The notes below the pieces were generated by a model. It saw only the letters and a list, made by a program, of their open reading frames with translations, was not told the DNA's origin and ran no database searches. Below are positions 1 through 13,250 of a DNA stretch of 64,000 nt, piece after piece. The stretch is from Mytilus trossulus. Lineage: Eukaryota > Mollusca > Bivalvia > Mytilida > Mytilidae. Each line of letters begins with the position of its first letter. Position 1 is the stretch's first letter. Both the position numbers and the translations under genes were made by a program. The stretch is from the NCBI RefSeq assembly GCF_036588685.1, contig NC_086378.1, positions 18,577,578 to 18,641,577 on the forward strand, read 5' to 3'.

Positions 1-798
1 GTGATTGTCTTTTTGATGTAAATCATATAATTAGTTTTTTTGTCTTTTGTTTTGTACATCATTTCTTGTTTGGGGATTGTTTGAAATTTGTGTTGTCAGG
101 ACTTGTTATAGCGTACTATGTAGTATGGGTTTTGCTCATTGTTGATGGCAGTACAGTAACTTATTGTTATTTTTATGTCTTTTGATTTCTGGTGAAAAGT
201 AGCATCATTGGCAATATTTTATCCAGTCCAAGAGTAGTAACTCCCATTATAAAACTTTTTTTTATGTATATATCCTACAAGTGAAGTATGTGGGACTCAG
301 ATCACTGTCACAATGCACACAATGCAATCGTCATTATAAATTACATGTATATTTTCAAACTGTATAAAAAATGTATAATTTAGATATTTCGGAGTTTAGT
401 ATTACGTCCATTATCACTGAACAACTACAGATTTTTATTTAGGGCCATCCAAGCACGCCACTGGGTACAGGATTTTCTCGCTGTATTGAAGATCCATTTG
501 TGGCCTTCAGCAGTAAACTATTATTTGGTCGGGTTGTTGTCTCTTTGACACCATTCTCCATTTCCATTCTCAATTTTATTCAAAGGGAGATAATTCCTGT
601 CAAAATAGTTAATTTGTACTGATTTTTTAAACTCAACTTAATGTTATTAGAGCTTATATAAAATTTGATATTGTATTAAAATCCCTTACAGGAAAAGAAG
701 GCTCCAGTGAAGGACATTATATTTCTGAAACTTCATAGCCCTCACTTCTTGATGCATTAATACCTGTACTATAAAAATCTAAATTATGATAAATAATT
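1..798. other. AT-rich non-coding stretch, no gene seen
   Basis: I see no exon-like reading frame. Around 520-580 there is a short minus-strand fragment of a dispersed repeat that recurs on the plus strand near 13,975-14,060. The shared words are the reverse complement of CAAAGAGACAACAACC and AATGGAAATGGGGAATG. The rest is featureless AT-rich DNA. Confidence 0.5.
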
Positions 799-1005
799 AG
801 ATATAGGAAGATGTGGTGTGAGTTCCAATGAGACAACTCTCCATCCAAATAACAATTTAAAAAGTAAACCATTATAGGTTAAAGTACGGCCTTCAACGCG
901 GAGCCTTGGCTCACACCGAACAACAAGCTATAAAGAGCCCCAAAATTACTAGTGTAAAACCATTCAAATGGGAAAACCAACGGTCTAATCTATATAAAGA
1001 CCATT
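799..1005 (+). repeat. Dispersed repeat family 1, diverged copy
   Basis: This begins with GATATAGGAAGATGTGGTG and runs through CTCCATCCAAATAACAA, a CGGAGCCTTGGCTCACACC block and CAACGGTCTAATCTATATAA. The same ordered blocks recur at 26,910-27,195 and 53,183-53,463, with short fragments at 24,460, 48,131 and (minus strand) 56,661. There is no coding capacity. The copy stops before the block about 80 bp further on that the two longer copies keep. The class is unknown; it is a family shared by many loci in this window. Confidence 0.8.
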
Positions 1006-3735
1006 TGGGTCACCATTAAAAAAGACTACAACAACGAACAAAAGGAACATTTATTTTTAGATATAAACTGCATTGTTACAACCATCATTACTTTTTCATC
1101 TCCTCCTTTTCTAACTTTAATACTCTGATCTTTATGTACTGTACTTATTTATCTTATAGCAATTGACAGAATAATGACATATTCAACATTAAGTTTATAT
1201 AACATCCCATAATTACATAAAACTACTTCTAGTTCTACAAAAAATTGCACTGGTAATGAAAGACATTCTATAAATCAAAAGCCAAAAAGTAATAACAACA
1301 AGCATTCTAATTTTCTGAGAATATTGTATGGCAATACATAGTACCCTACCAGTTAAAAAATTATTATACTGGAACACAATTCTAACTTGATCTATAGTTT
1401 GTCATGGTGTAAACAACCAGTATATAACAAATATCAAGTAGATATTTTCCATGCATGAAAAAAAATAGTATGGAAAACTGATTTTTAAGACTTTTTAGGT
1501 GATATTTTTAAATCCAATTAAGGACCATAACTCCGTAAAAACAACATTAGACTGGAACAAATTTCAAACTTAAAAAATGAAACTTGTCATGATAAAATAA
1601 CATATCAAATATCAAATCCATATCTTCAAGCATGGATAAATAAAGTATGTAAAGCCGTTATTTGAGCTAATTTTGTCTTCAAGGTTCTTCACTGAAGGGG
1701 GTAGGAGGGGTCCTGATCCCGAAATCCCGGGCTAAAATACATGAAATTCGGAGGTCAAGAATTAAAATAAATTAAATCCCAACATCCCCAAATTCGAAAA
1801 AAGAATTCCTAGTTACCGGAAAGTGTCAATCCCGAAATTCCGCGCTTAAAAAAAACTCCATCCCGGAGTCCCTATAAAGGTTCTTATATCCCCCTCATTA
1901 CTCTACACAAAATCATCACACAAACAAAATTCAAACTTGAGTTGTAACTTGTCATTATAAAATAAATTACAAAATATTAAATTGATATCTTCAAGCAGGA
2001 AGACAAAAAATGTGTAAAGCTGATTTGTTGGACTGATAGATGGACAGACGGACGGAGTTCAAATCTATCATACCCTTCGTCTATGTATGTATGGTACTAA
2101 TACTAAGCATTGAAAATCTACATTTAGTATAGTCCATGGAAGTGTATTCATTCAAGATAATTAAATCAAAATTACAAGGCTAGTGCTAGTAATACTATAT
2201 TTGTTTCTTAACTTGTGTAGGTAAAATGCTACAAAAGTAAATGCTTATTTATAAAAGCTTCAGTTGCCATGTTTTTTAAATTTTCTGTACTGAAAAAATA
2301 CAAATTGGACTTGATGCCCAGATAAAATTTGTCTTTAGTTTATTTGATTCAGCATCATTAGAAAATTTTGTGATGTCTTGTAAATTATTGGAAAACTTAC
2401 TGCAATTTACAGTTTAGATAGAAGACTCATTACCATATAAATAACTTCTTGATACACATGCATACATGATACAGAATGACAAAATATGAAGTCATTATGT
2501 TTATGAAACTTTTTCAGCAATTTCGATATTGATCAGTGTTCATAGATAAAGCAAAAGCAAACATTTTGTGCTTATCTGAATTTTGATGACATATTTTTGG
2601 TTGCTACAAATAAAAACATAGGATAACCTTGAGCTGAAAAAATAAACATATAATTTGTTATTTGTTTTTTTAATTATTTTAACTAAACTTCACATCTAAA
2701 ACAAATACATATAGGAATGTTCAATGTTGGAATGAAATCATCTTTTAAAGGGGCACTAGCTGTCAAATTCATGTTCACTGATTCTAATCAAGTTCTCATA
2801 TTTGATTTATAACAATGTAAAACATTTATCCAAACTATTAAAAGTCTAAACAATAAACAAGGCACAGGCATGCAAATACGTAGCTTCGTTTCGTGTGTAT
2901 TTGAGTCTAGACTCCATCTAATTATCTATATAGTTGACCATTTTAGTCATCCAATGACCATAATTGCGATGTAAATATAAACATAAATAGATTAAGCAAA
3001 CACCTGCTATTGAATTATTCTAGGTCTATTTAATTTCATATTACAGATAAAAAATAAATCTTTATCATCTTTTTTACCTGTATTAGAATGTTTATTTGTG
3101 GATCAAATCAGTCAATCAAATGATTTTCCTTTGTTTCACTTTCAATGTTAACATTCTCTTCCTATAAATAATTTTACACATACAATTCATGTGCCATCTC
3201 AAGTTAAGGGGTTAAATTAAAGTTCATATGAATACGGATTCAATGAGGTCGAATTTTTCACTTGCAAGTAAATAAGTCATAATCAATTTTTGTTTGCTTA
3301 TTTTGACAAAATTGAACCTTATTGGCTACAAAAAAGTAATTATTATTTCACTATTTGTATTTCATTACTGATTGAGCTAACAAAAAATATTATATAAGGT
3401 TTTTCATATATCTCGTACGTAGCTAGTGCTCCTTTAAGTAAAAAAAATATATAAATATATATACATTTTTATTTAAAGAGAGGGCCTGGCATGTTGCCCA
3501 ATTAAATTTATTTAAAAAAAAATACTGTTTTATAAATTAAAACATTGAATATTCTTAATTTATATGTGTTCATACAGTTTTCATTATTGTTGTATTTTAA
3601 AAAAAATTTAAACTATTTTTTAAGTTCCTTTATTATCCTTCTTAACCACATGGTAGACATTTCACTATCAAAATCATTAAGATGTTATACCTTTATATTT
3701 TAGGAAAGCGAACTGTCCACCATGTGGTTAGTGTT
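1006..3735. other. Non-coding stretch with scattered old repeats
   Basis: No exon could be supported. A C-rich patch at about 1,690-1,880, with recurring words such as CCCGAAATCCCGGGC, CCCGAAATTCCGCGC and CATCCCGGAGTCC, looks like an old internally repeated element. The remainder is AT-rich with poly-A and poly-T runs. Confidence 0.5.
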
Positions 3736-5733
3736 ATTAAACTAGAGGCTCTAAAGAGCCTGTGTCGCTCACCTTGGTATATGTGAATTAAACAAAGGAA
3801 GCAGACAGTTCATGACAAAATTGTGTTTAGGTGATTGTGATGTGTTTGTACATCTTACTTTACTGAACATTCTTGCTGCTTACAATTATCTCTATCTATA
3901 ATGAACTTGTCCGTGTAGTTTCAGTGGAAAATGTTAGTAAAAGTTTACAAATTTACAAATTTTATGAAAATTGTTAAAAATTGATTGTAAAGGACAATAA
4001 CTTCTTAGGGGGTCAATTGACCATTTTGGTCATTTGACTTATTTTTTAGTCTTAAATTGCTGTACATTATTGCTGTTTACAGTTTATCTCCATCTATAAT
4101 AATATTCAAGATAATAACCAAAAACAGTAAAATGTCCTTAAAATTACCAATTCATGGGCAGCAACCCAACAATGGGTTGTCTGATTCATCTGAAAATTTC
4201 AGGGCAGATAGATCTTGACCTGATAAACAATTTTACCCCATGTCAGATTTGCTCTAAATGCTTTGGTTTTTGAGTTATAAGCCAAAAACTGCATTTTACC
4301 CCTATGTTCTATTTTTAGCCATGGCGGCCATCTTGCATGGTTGGCCGGGTAATTAAACACAAACTTTAAACTAAATACATCAATGATGATTGTGGCCAAG
4401 TTTGGATTAATTTGGCACAGTAGTTTCAGAGAAGAAGATTTTTGTAAAAGATCATGGATATTTACAAAAAATGGTTAAAAATTGACTATAAAGGGCAATA
4501 ACTCCTTAAGGGGTCAACTGACCATTTTGGTCATGTTGACTTATTTGTAAATCTTACTTTGCTGAACATTAATGATGTTTACAGTTTATCTCCATCTATA
4601 ATAATATTCAAGATCAAATCTTACTTTGCTGAACATTAATGATGTTTACAGTTTATCTCCATCTATAATAATATTCAAGATTAGAGAAGAAGATTTTTGT
4701 AAAAGATCATGGATATTTACAAAAAATGGTTAAAAATTGACTATAAAGGGCAATAACTCCTTAAGGGGTCAACTGACCATTTTGGTCATGTTGACTTATT
4801 TGTAAATCTTACTTTGCTGAACATTAATGATGTTTACAGTTTATCTCCATCTATAATAATATTCAAGATAATAACCAAACAGTAAAATTTTCTTAAAATT
4901 ACCAATTTAGGGGCAGCAACCCAACAATGGGTTGTCTGATTCATCTGAAAATTTCAGGGCAGATAGATCTTGACCTGATGAACAATTTTCCCCTGTCAGA
5001 TTTGCTCTAAATGCTTTGGTTTTTAAGTTATAAGCCGAAAACTGCATTTTACCCCTAAGTTCTAATTTTAGCCATGGCAGCCATCTTGGATGGTTGGCCG
5101 GGTAATTAAACACAAACTTTAAACTAGATACATCAATGATGATTGTGGCCTAGTTTGGTTTAATTTGGCCCAGTAGTTTCAGAGGAGAAGATTTTTGTAA
5201 AAGATCATGGATATTTACAAAAAATGGTTAAAAATTGACTATAAGGGGCAATAACTCCTAAAGGGGTTAACTGACTATTTTGGTCATGTTGACTTATTTG
5301 TAAATCTTACTTTGCTGAACATTTTTGCTGTTTACAGTTTATCTCCATCTATATTAATATTCAAGATAATAACCAAAAACAGTAAAATTTCCTTAAAATT
5401 ACCAATTTATGGGTTGTCTGATTCATCTGAAAATTTCAGGGCAGATAGATCTTGACCTGATAAACAATTTTACCCCATGTCAGATTTGCTCTATATGCTT
5501 TGGTTTTTGAGTTATAAGCTGAAAACTGCATTTTACCCCTATGTTCTATTTTTAGCCATGGCTGCCATCTTGGATGGTTGGCTGGGAAATTAAACACAAA
5601 CTTTAAACTAGATAGAAGATTTTTGTAAAAGTTAATGACGACAGACGCAGGACGACGACAACCCTGACGACGGATGCCGGACGCCAAGTGATGGGAAAAG
5701 CTCACTTTGCCTTTCGGACAGGTGAGCTAAAAA
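3736..5733. mobile_element. 2-kb dispersed element with internal ~500-bp tandem units
   Basis: The left edge reads AGGCTCTAAAGAGCCTGTGTC followed by GCTCACC; the right edge reads CGGACAGGTGAGCT, so the ends carry a short inverted GCTCACC/GGTGAGC. Inside, a unit of about 500 bp recurs. The marker word GGGCAGATAGATCTTGACC occurs near 4,202, 4,957 and 5,439. The first interval is longer because a 255-bp piece (about 4,429-4,684) is duplicated inside it; the last is shorter because about 18 bp are missing. Three near-identical minus-strand reading frames (ending 4,199, 4,907 and 5,436) are by-products of the repeat, not genes. I infer a non-autonomous element; the class is uncertain. Confidence 0.75.
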
Positions 5734-5978
5734 ACTGAAGAAGGCCAATTTGGCTCAAACATCTTTAAAATATTTAACAATAAAATGGCCTAATTACTAT
5801 AATAATGGAATATATATATGTTCCCAATTAGAATTTCAAAACAAAAAATTGTTTTCGCCAAAGTACATTATTTTTAGCAGACAACAGGACAAGAACAATA
5901 ACATGCAACATTTAGGAATAGAAGTCTTAACCGTAAAACATACTAAAGAAATATTCTTCGTAACTAGTATTGCACTTT

Positions 5979-6135
5979 TCATGTCAGGCGTGAATCCAGA
6001 AGGGGGGTTCCGGGGGTTGAAACCCCCACTTTTTTTGGACGATCAATGCATTTGAAAGGGGACATGTAATTGAAACCCCCCCTTTGTCCTGGGTTGGGAC
6101 CCCTCTTTTTTAAATGACTGGATCCGCCCCTGCAT
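5979..6135 (-). repeat. Short dispersed element, GGGGCGGATCCAG terminus
   Basis: Read on the minus strand, the segment opens with GCAGGGGCGGATCCAG and ends near CTGGATTCACGCCTGAC. Between them are G/C homopolymer blocks. A similar GTGGCGGATC start appears at about 19,943. Such ends are typical of small DNA-transposon relics, but the class cannot be fixed from one copy. Confidence 0.5.
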
Positions 6136-8829
6136 GTGGTTTTACAACAACATGTATGTTTACAACAAAGTTTCAATATGGAGTGACTCTTATAACTGTG
6201 TAAAATAATAAATCAAAGAAAATAGTTATAAACAAATAAATATATTGAATACATAATAACAATAGCAACAATGATTTACAAATATAAACAAGAAAACCAT
6301 TAGATATCATTCCAAGTACAATGACCTATTAGCTTTTAATTTCTGTGTCATTAAAGATTTGGTCTCTTGTGGAGATTAGTCTCATTGACAATCATACCAA
6401 ATTTTCTTTTTTTATATGTCGGAGTTTCAGTTAAAAATTATTTTTTGCTTAAAAAATGGTGGTATAATTGCAATACAATGTACCTGTAATACATTGTCTA
6501 CTCTCCCAAAATCTACTTTAAGGATGTTTGCTCCTCCACTTTTTGGACTTTTTGACAGATTTTCGGAATCCTCTGGTTTTATCCATGTATTGTCATTAAA
6601 AAAAATGCCCACTAACCCCTACTTTTCTTTTTATAATTTTATTATATAAAGTTAAGAAAGCCATATTTCAAAATTTTATAAAATTCTAGTTATTTTTTCA
6701 TTGTATTTGAAACAAATAAGGTGCAATGATAAATATATGAAAAATCTAGAGAGAAAAATTTCCCGCCAACTTTTCAATGGCTTATATCTTGAAAACGAGT
6801 ACACAGACCCTCCATTTTTTTCTTCTTTTTTAATTTCTTTATTTATATACTTTCAAATCATTATAGTCTTTCAAAAAGTTTGTTATTTTTTTAACAGAGT
6901 AGCAAACATCCTTAAACTAACCTAACAGGATTTCATACTGTAAATGCAAATCAGCCATTTATTTTTAAAGCAGATTCTAGAAGTTACTCGATAAGATAAA
7001 TCAGAGGGGATGTGGGATATAGGGTTAAAAATAAAGTTTGGTTTGGTGAAAACATGGAAAGCAGAGGAAACATCCCTGTGTCACCATCATAGCAGATGGA
7101 ATACAGGATAAATATAGAAAAAGCAATGGTTTTCAGATGATCAGATAAGTTTTGCTGCATAATGGATGTACAAAATGTACATGTACACATATATATTTGT
7201 ATATATAAACATATCTTATTAATGAAACAAAGTATTGCAATATTTTTAAAGCTTCTAAATCTTAGAAGCACCCTTGGTAGCTCATATCGAACCTCATTAG
7301 GAGTCTACCTCATGCAAAAACTTTCTTCACAATGTCACATCTACTTCTTTATTTCAAGTTGGAATTGATCAACATTAAGAGCAATCGGAATAAAAAACAA
7401 TCTATGATACATTTGTATTTAGGAAATAGGATTGAAATGTATCGTTCAATTTACTAATAGTATAAGTTTTGGGTTATTGCACATTTATTATCCTATTTAA
7501 TTATTCAAAGTACAGAACACAAGAAAGAAATCTAAATATGTATGCCAAAAGTGATTAAATCTGAGCTTGCACATTAAAAAAGATAATATAAAAAGCAATA
7601 TGTGTAGTGATCCAACTGGTTGTTACACTTTTTTCACTGTGTAATAATTCTGTAAACATGGTAAAGTACATTTCTACCATATTGTAAACAAAAATAATTT
7701 CAATCATGATCATTCCTAAAACTCTGTTATTATGTTAATTAGGATCATATTCATAGTTCCCGAATATCACTTAGTTCACTGATAATCAACAAAAAACAAG
7801 TGAAACACTACCCTGCAAATTCCACATAATCATACAGTTTTAAATGATTCATTATTTTGTCATAATTCATGTAATTTGAACTTTACAAAATGTAAATGCA
7901 TTTATAATGAAAAATAAATAAAGCAAATACACAACCCAAAGCACTATATATAAATAAATATAACAAAAATTGCAAAATTGTTTATAAATTAAATGAAAGA
8001 CAATAGTGTGTTGAAGACATTTTCAACATATATATATGGCCTAACTCAAACACATTTCTATTTGCTAAAATTTTGAGTCTGTAAGCTGTTAGTACATAAC
8101 ATGTGTATAAAAAAATCAAAGATTTAAAAGTAAATATATATATAACCAGGAATATCAAAGGTTTATTAAATGAAAACATTAAAAGAGTAATAAAGGTGGT
8201 ACATAACACTACAGGGAGATAACTATGTAAAAAACAGCTGAACATATTAATCTGGTTTTATTGTTAAGGAAATATTAAGCTTCTCAATGTCAAAATAAGT
8301 GTTAGTCAAACTGCTTCATATTCAATGAAATTTTCCAATAAAATGTGTGGTTCAAAATTTTTGAAATATAAATATTTTTGTTAAAGGGTCAAAATAAATA
8401 TTTTATCAAAATTTAATGGAAATAATTGAGCCAAATTAATTTTATTCAAGGTGTTTGGTACCACCTTCATGGTCTACTATCCACATGTTCACATTTAAAT
8501 AATTTCATCCAGTATAATGTGTGCGTCACCGACAGTGCAAGGGCTGAATGGCCAATCAAGGTCGTTAAAAACTTTTATTTGTAATGTGTGAATTAATATT
8601 TTTATGTAAACACAATATTTTGGATATTGTACTCTTTGAAAATTTTAAAAAATTTTTGAAACTGATTTGATCTATGTCAATGCATATACAGAATTGTAGT
8701 TTTCTTTTATTATGACAGAACCAGTAATTGTCATTTGTAATGCTATCAAAATGGCAAAATCTAAAAGCAGAGAAAATATTTGGTTGCAAAATATAAAAAC
8801 AAAGCAATATCAAAGTCTCTAGGCAGATT
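6136..8829. other. Non-coding stretch downstream of the Kelch gene
   Basis: No exon was recognised. The short reading frames here are AT-rich and lack recognisable domains. A short repeat fragment (TCTCATTGACAATCATACC) sits at about 6,380-6,402. The right part, just below the Kelch stop codon at 8,830, is presumably the 3' untranslated region. Minus-strand AATAAA hexamers (TTTATT on the plus strand) occur near 8,575 and 8,706; either could be the polyadenylation signal. Confidence 0.45.
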
Positions 8830-9778
8830 TCAAACATATAGCTCATTGTTGAGAAAATCCTTGTTTATGTTAGCCCTTATACATCCAAAACACCAACGTG
8901 CAGAGGGCATTTCAAGATCATTAAACAGGTCATTAGTATCCCCTTTGTCATGGATATCGGCAACCATGATATTCTTTAGTATTGTGTTGTCTGGTGTCTT
9001 CCCACCCACTAGTAAGATGTGGCCACGATACTGTACAACTTCAAAATGATGCTGACTAAAGTTTGGTAACTTACAAACAAGTTTCCCATGACAAGTGGTG
9101 GGTGCATTGGGTGGTTCAATGACATTGCTTTCAGATCCACTTGAACTTGTCCTTAATCTTCTTGCCTGGAATTTGGTGATAATGTTCAATGACGAATCAC
9201 AAAACTGTATCACTCTCCCATCGGGAGCCATGACATAAACTGCAGTGTCCAATGCAAAAGTTCTGGTCAATCTGCAAGAAAATGGCAAATCTCCACAAAC
9301 TGTCACAGTATGGTGTCGTGTGTCAAAACATTGCACAGACATTGTGTCTTTGTCTGACTCTATAATTCCTCCAAAAACATAAATCTTTTCTCCAATGGCT
9401 GCTGCAGACGTTGACCTAACACCTAAGGGGAGATCACCCACTGTAGTCCACTTGTTAGTCAACAGGTTATACTCCTCTATGTTTGTCATGGCGGGTATGA
9501 CCCCATCCCGTCCCCCCAGAACAAAGATGGAGTTGTTTACTGACACCATTACATGACCACATCTACCATTGGTCATCTGAGGACATACCTTCCATTTGTT
9601 CTTGTGGGTCTTATACTCTGCTAGTCCTTGGAGTTTCAGCCATCCACCAGATACAAATATACTGCTACCATATGTACATGTAGCAAACTCATAACCTGGA
9701 TCATAAGGCAGGGATGGGAGGTTAAACCATTTCTCCTGCTGAAAACTGTAACATAATACCTCCTTTGTTGTCTGATAC
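8830..9778 (-). CDS. Kelch gene, coding exon 2 (Kelch propeller, stop)
   Basis: The exon begins after the acceptor TATTTTTAG and opens with TATCAGACAACAAAGGAG in frame with exon 1. It contains about five Kelch motifs and ends in TGA at 8,832-8,830. The 573-bp intron between the exons holds a decayed hammerhead repeat at about 9,953-9,998. Confidence 0.9.
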
Positions 9779-11223
9779 CTAAAAATAGAATGGAGATTAA
9801 AAAAAAATAGATTACATATTGTATTGTCTAATTCATGTTGATATTTTTTCTTTCAGTTATACAGTATTTATACTTTAATCAATTTAGTCATTTTTTGGTT
9901 GATAAATTCTTCAAAATTTATTTTTATCAATATTTTGGCCTTGAGCATCACCATGATCACTGAAAAAACTTAATTGTAAAATGCACATCTGGTGTAGTAA
10001 AATTGGTACCGTTAATGTTATTTTTACAAACAGAATAAAAATATTGCTGAGAGGTGATTTATCTGATTATTGCCAGTTCTAGCAAAACAATCTAGTACAT
10101 GTATATGCACTTGGTTGGATCATGCATTGGTCACATAAGAAACGCTATAGGAGTTGCTGGTTTCTTTAAGGAGCTTTTAAATTAAAGACTTCATGACAAC
10201 ACATTAAACACACGCACTGTAGAGAAATTTTACTATTCATCATCAACATGATCAACTAAACCTTCTAAAGGTACTTATAAAATTTAAGATAACGACAGTA
10301 CTTTGAAGGGATAACATTGGCTAACATTGGTTCAGTGATTCCACAACTTACCTTGGTGTAGTGGACAGCAATCCACCAATAATAATAATACAATCATTGG
10401 TTTTACTATTGTATCTATGTGTTGATCTGTGGGAGGTAAAATCTTGACGTTTAGTAGGGCATGTATGATACTTCATGGCTTCCTGTATCACAGTTTTACA
10501 CTCAGGATCATTTTGCAAGTAATCATTACTCTCAAAAGTATGGCACAGATAGCTAGCTGATAATAGGGGAAGTCTAAGAACTTCCAGAATTTTTCCAGCA
10601 GAATTTTGACGAGATTCTTTATCATAGTTGATCCACTCCAAAGCAATATCACATACAAGTTCTTCTGAATGAGTGATCAGATGATCTGATTTAATTATTC
10701 CAACTAGTTCATCCAGATCTAAATTTAGAAAATCTTCGGTTGTCGATATTACTTGAAAGTTTTCTAAAATAAACATGAATGATGTTTGTTTTAATTTTTC
10801 ACAATTGTGAGATTGAGCTATTTTCCATATGCCGATACAGTTATCTGGCGAGACTTGCATTAGTAAGAAGTCTGCACAAGTAGCTTGTAAACATGGAATC
10901 TGCATCAGAGATGCAGCTCGGAATATCATCTCAGCATTTTCTTCTGAAACAACATCTTTGCCAGTATACAGGAACTGCAATATTTTTTCAAATATTTCTG
11001 CCTCAATATCATATAGTTTGACTACTCCATCACGATTTTCTCTCATGTCATGGGAAAACATTGCTTCAAAGTATGGCGACATTGCACTAAGAATGACCTT
11101 ATGACAATGGAATGACCGATCATCAACAATCACCTCTATATCAGAATGCTGTCCAGTTGATAGTAAATTATCCAAACCATCTGTCAATGTATCCAAGTAA
11201 CGCATTTTGCCAGCTGGCTCCAT
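8830..11223 (-). CDS. BTB-BACK-Kelch protein (kelch-like family), two coding exons
   Basis: I predict a 606-residue protein. Exon 1 (11,223-10,352) encodes residues 1-290 and exon 2 (9,778-8,830) the rest, joined through a phase-2 GT-AG intron. Residues ~25-130 form a BTB fold (QHSDIEVIVDDRSFHCHKV...LSAMSPYFEAMF) and ~135-240 a BACK domain (CIGIWKIAQSHNCEKL). From ~278 onward come Kelch blades with Gly-Gly turns (IIIIGG, FVSGG, FVLGG, YVFGG, LLVGG) and the usual downstream Tyr/Trp. Family members are usually substrate adaptors for Cullin-3 ubiquitin ligases; that role is inferred from the domain order. The length is normal for the family. I cannot assign an orthologue. An acceptor TTTCAG lies one base before the ATG, so a 5' untranslated exon is expected upstream. 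Confidence 0.9.
9890..10025 (+). ncRNA. Decayed hammerhead-ribozyme repeat (AUC type) in the Kelch intron
   Basis: The segment aligns with the AUC-type hammerhead repeat at 20.37 kb: CACTGAAAAAACTTAATTG, then TAAAATGCACATCTGGTG and the trailing GTAAAATTGGTACCG. The core is broken. The CUGANGA box reads CTGAAAA (9,960-9,966), the GAAA box reads TAAA, and stem II no longer pairs. The ATC cleavage triplet (9,987-9,989) and GGTG arm remain. I regard it as an inactive relic. Confidence 0.6.
10352..11223 (-). CDS. Kelch gene, coding exon 1 (BTB + BACK)
   Basis: The exon carries the start codon at 11,223-11,221 and ends at a strong donor, AAG|GTAAGT. It holds the complete BTB and BACK domains and the first strand of the Kelch propeller. 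The start is chosen because it is the first Met after the acceptor and lies about 25 residues before the BTB fold. Confidence 0.9.
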
Positions 11224-11570
11224 GCTGAAATAGAAACATACCAGAAAGTATTATATAACAGCATCTGCAAAGAAAAAAACTAATACAATGAAACAAACAT
11301 TTATATGTTTTAAAAGATTATGTATATGGTAGTAGTAACAAGAAAAATATATTAATTTGTAATTTAAAGATGAGAAAAACCCAAGAGGGCTCAAAATAAC
11401 TAAATACATACAGCACTATATGGACATGAGAAAAACAACTCAAAAAGACAAACAAGTTTTATAAGTTTCATGTAAGCCTTATATAAAATACAATATTTTA
11501 TAAAGGATTTAATAAAACACATTAACTATTCACATTTTCTTTTTAAAACTGCTATTAAAAAACTCTTAGC

Positions 11571-11826
11571 TAAGGCCACACTTAAAAATATTTTGGTTTG
11601 CCCAAACCCTACCCAAAGGTTGAGACAGTGGGTAGGTAGGTAGACATTTTCTGTTTTTTATCAAAAAAAGAAATTGAAGTATCAGATGTTTATTAGTCTT
11701 CATGAATGCCTATTTGATTAAAAAAAAACTTCTTCAAATCAGGACAATAAAAGAATTTGAGTAGGCAGCTTTTTTCTGGGTAGGTAGCGTTTGGGCAAAC
11801 AAACCTATTATTTATTATGGCCTAAC
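11571..11826. mobile_element. 256-bp inverted-repeat element (MITE-like)
   Basis: The ends are inverted copies: TAAGGCCACAC...GGTTTGCCCAAACCCTACCC on the left, and GGGTAGGTAGCGTTTGGGC...TTATGGCCTAA on the right. The terminal repeats are about 45-50 bp and imperfect. No coding capacity is seen. It lies just upstream of the Kelch coding start. Confidence 0.65.
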
Positions 11827-12749
11827 CAGATAAGAGATTTGATGCACGTTTCGGTCTCCCGAAACATGAGAATTTCAAGGGTACATGTAGCATAAAGGGA
11901 AACTATTCACCAAAAGTTGTTCCATTTATCTCCCCTTACTTACATTTTAATAATTGTTTAATCATGCATTTTGATTTTATATAGGTAAGTATACTGTTAC
12001 GTGTTATCTCTATTTTGGCAATTATCATATTCCTCATGTTCATGTATTTTTACAATTGAATTTCAATTGCACAATGATTATGTCACTCTGTGACACCACA
12101 GCTAGATCTGTTTGTTCAATAATACCATTTATGCCAATGGTCCGCGGGTCAACCATATACATTAACATATCATAAAAACTCATTTTATAAAAAAAAGAAG
12201 TCAAAATTTTCCCATTCAAATGACTAAATCTCTATTACAATCTGTTTTTTATGTTTAAAAGTAATATGTCTTTCAATAATCTGATTATCAGTCGTAACAA
12301 TAACATTTTTGTTGTCTGAAAAGATGTGTAACAGAGTTTGTGAAAAAGTTTTCATTTCCTTTGTGTTCTTGATAATAATCATTGATAATTTTTATGCTTG
12401 TACTTTTAATTAATAGAGTTGTCATGGTAATCTATACTAAACTGTAATATTTAATTATGAGACCTGGTATTTGTGCCTATGACACAACTATCTACAACTT
12501 GAAAATTCCAAATGTTGTGGATTTAAACACCTACATGTAAAGGTCACCATGTTGTGACGCCTACATCAATGAGCAAAACACATACAACAAGTCAGCTACA
12601 AAAGGCCTTGTTATGACAAAATCAGAAAATAATGCTAAAGAAAAATTAACAACAACTAATCACTGGCACAATTAGAATGAGACAAGATTAAACATTTTTG
12701 TGAGCACTTGGTTCTCTCCTAATCATGATATTAAATAGGGCCTTTAATA

Positions 12750-13250
12750 TCCTGTATAGTCCGAGATTAGTCTTATGTTCAACAGTTGTTTTGACAGACA
12801 AGCTGGAGGGAGTCGGACATCACAGCTCATCCCATTTAAAAGTGGGTATTTGCTCGTCAAAAATGGATGTGCTGCTTCTTGGGCCAACTGACAGCATTGG
12901 ATCTCAATATAAATCGGGCCTTAATTTGTTCATTTTTCATTTTCTCTTCATTTATGTAAGTTTCATCTACCTGCCACCTTTTTTCTCATATTAGACAGTT
13001 TTCACAGTGAACAATTGATTCAGACATACATGTACAGGGGCAAGGGTGGTAGGTAGATGAAAATTCAACAAATTGAGGCTGATTTATATTGATCCAAGGC
13101 TTTCAGTGGGCCCTAAAAACAATCAAACAGTGCATCCATTTTGGACAGGCAGGACACGGTCTGACATCCCATGGCCTAAGCTTGTCTGGAAAAACAGCCA
13201 AAAGTCCTTTGGACGTCACAGTAATCTCAGAATATACTTGTATCCTGAGG
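12750..13250. mobile_element. ~500-bp fold-back element
   Basis: The left half (about 12,750-12,975) and the right half (about 13,015-13,250) are diverged inverted copies. Matching pairs include GACAGACAAGCT/AGCTTGTCTGGA, AAAATGGATGTGCTG/CAGTGCATCCATTTTGG, CTCAATATAAATC/GATTTATATTGATC and CATCTACCTGCCACC/GGTGGTAGGTAGATG. It has no coding capacity. It lies upstream of the Kelch gene, so it could overlap that gene's promoter region. Confidence 0.65.

Noticed and set aside
4199..5705. Three similar minus-strand reading frames of 66-89 codons as a tandem gene family
   Set aside because: They coincide exactly with a ~500-bp internal repeat of a dispersed element; similarity at DNA level continues outside the frames.
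8780..9049. Plus-strand 89-codon frame as a gene
   Set aside because: It is the antisense shadow of the Kelch exon.
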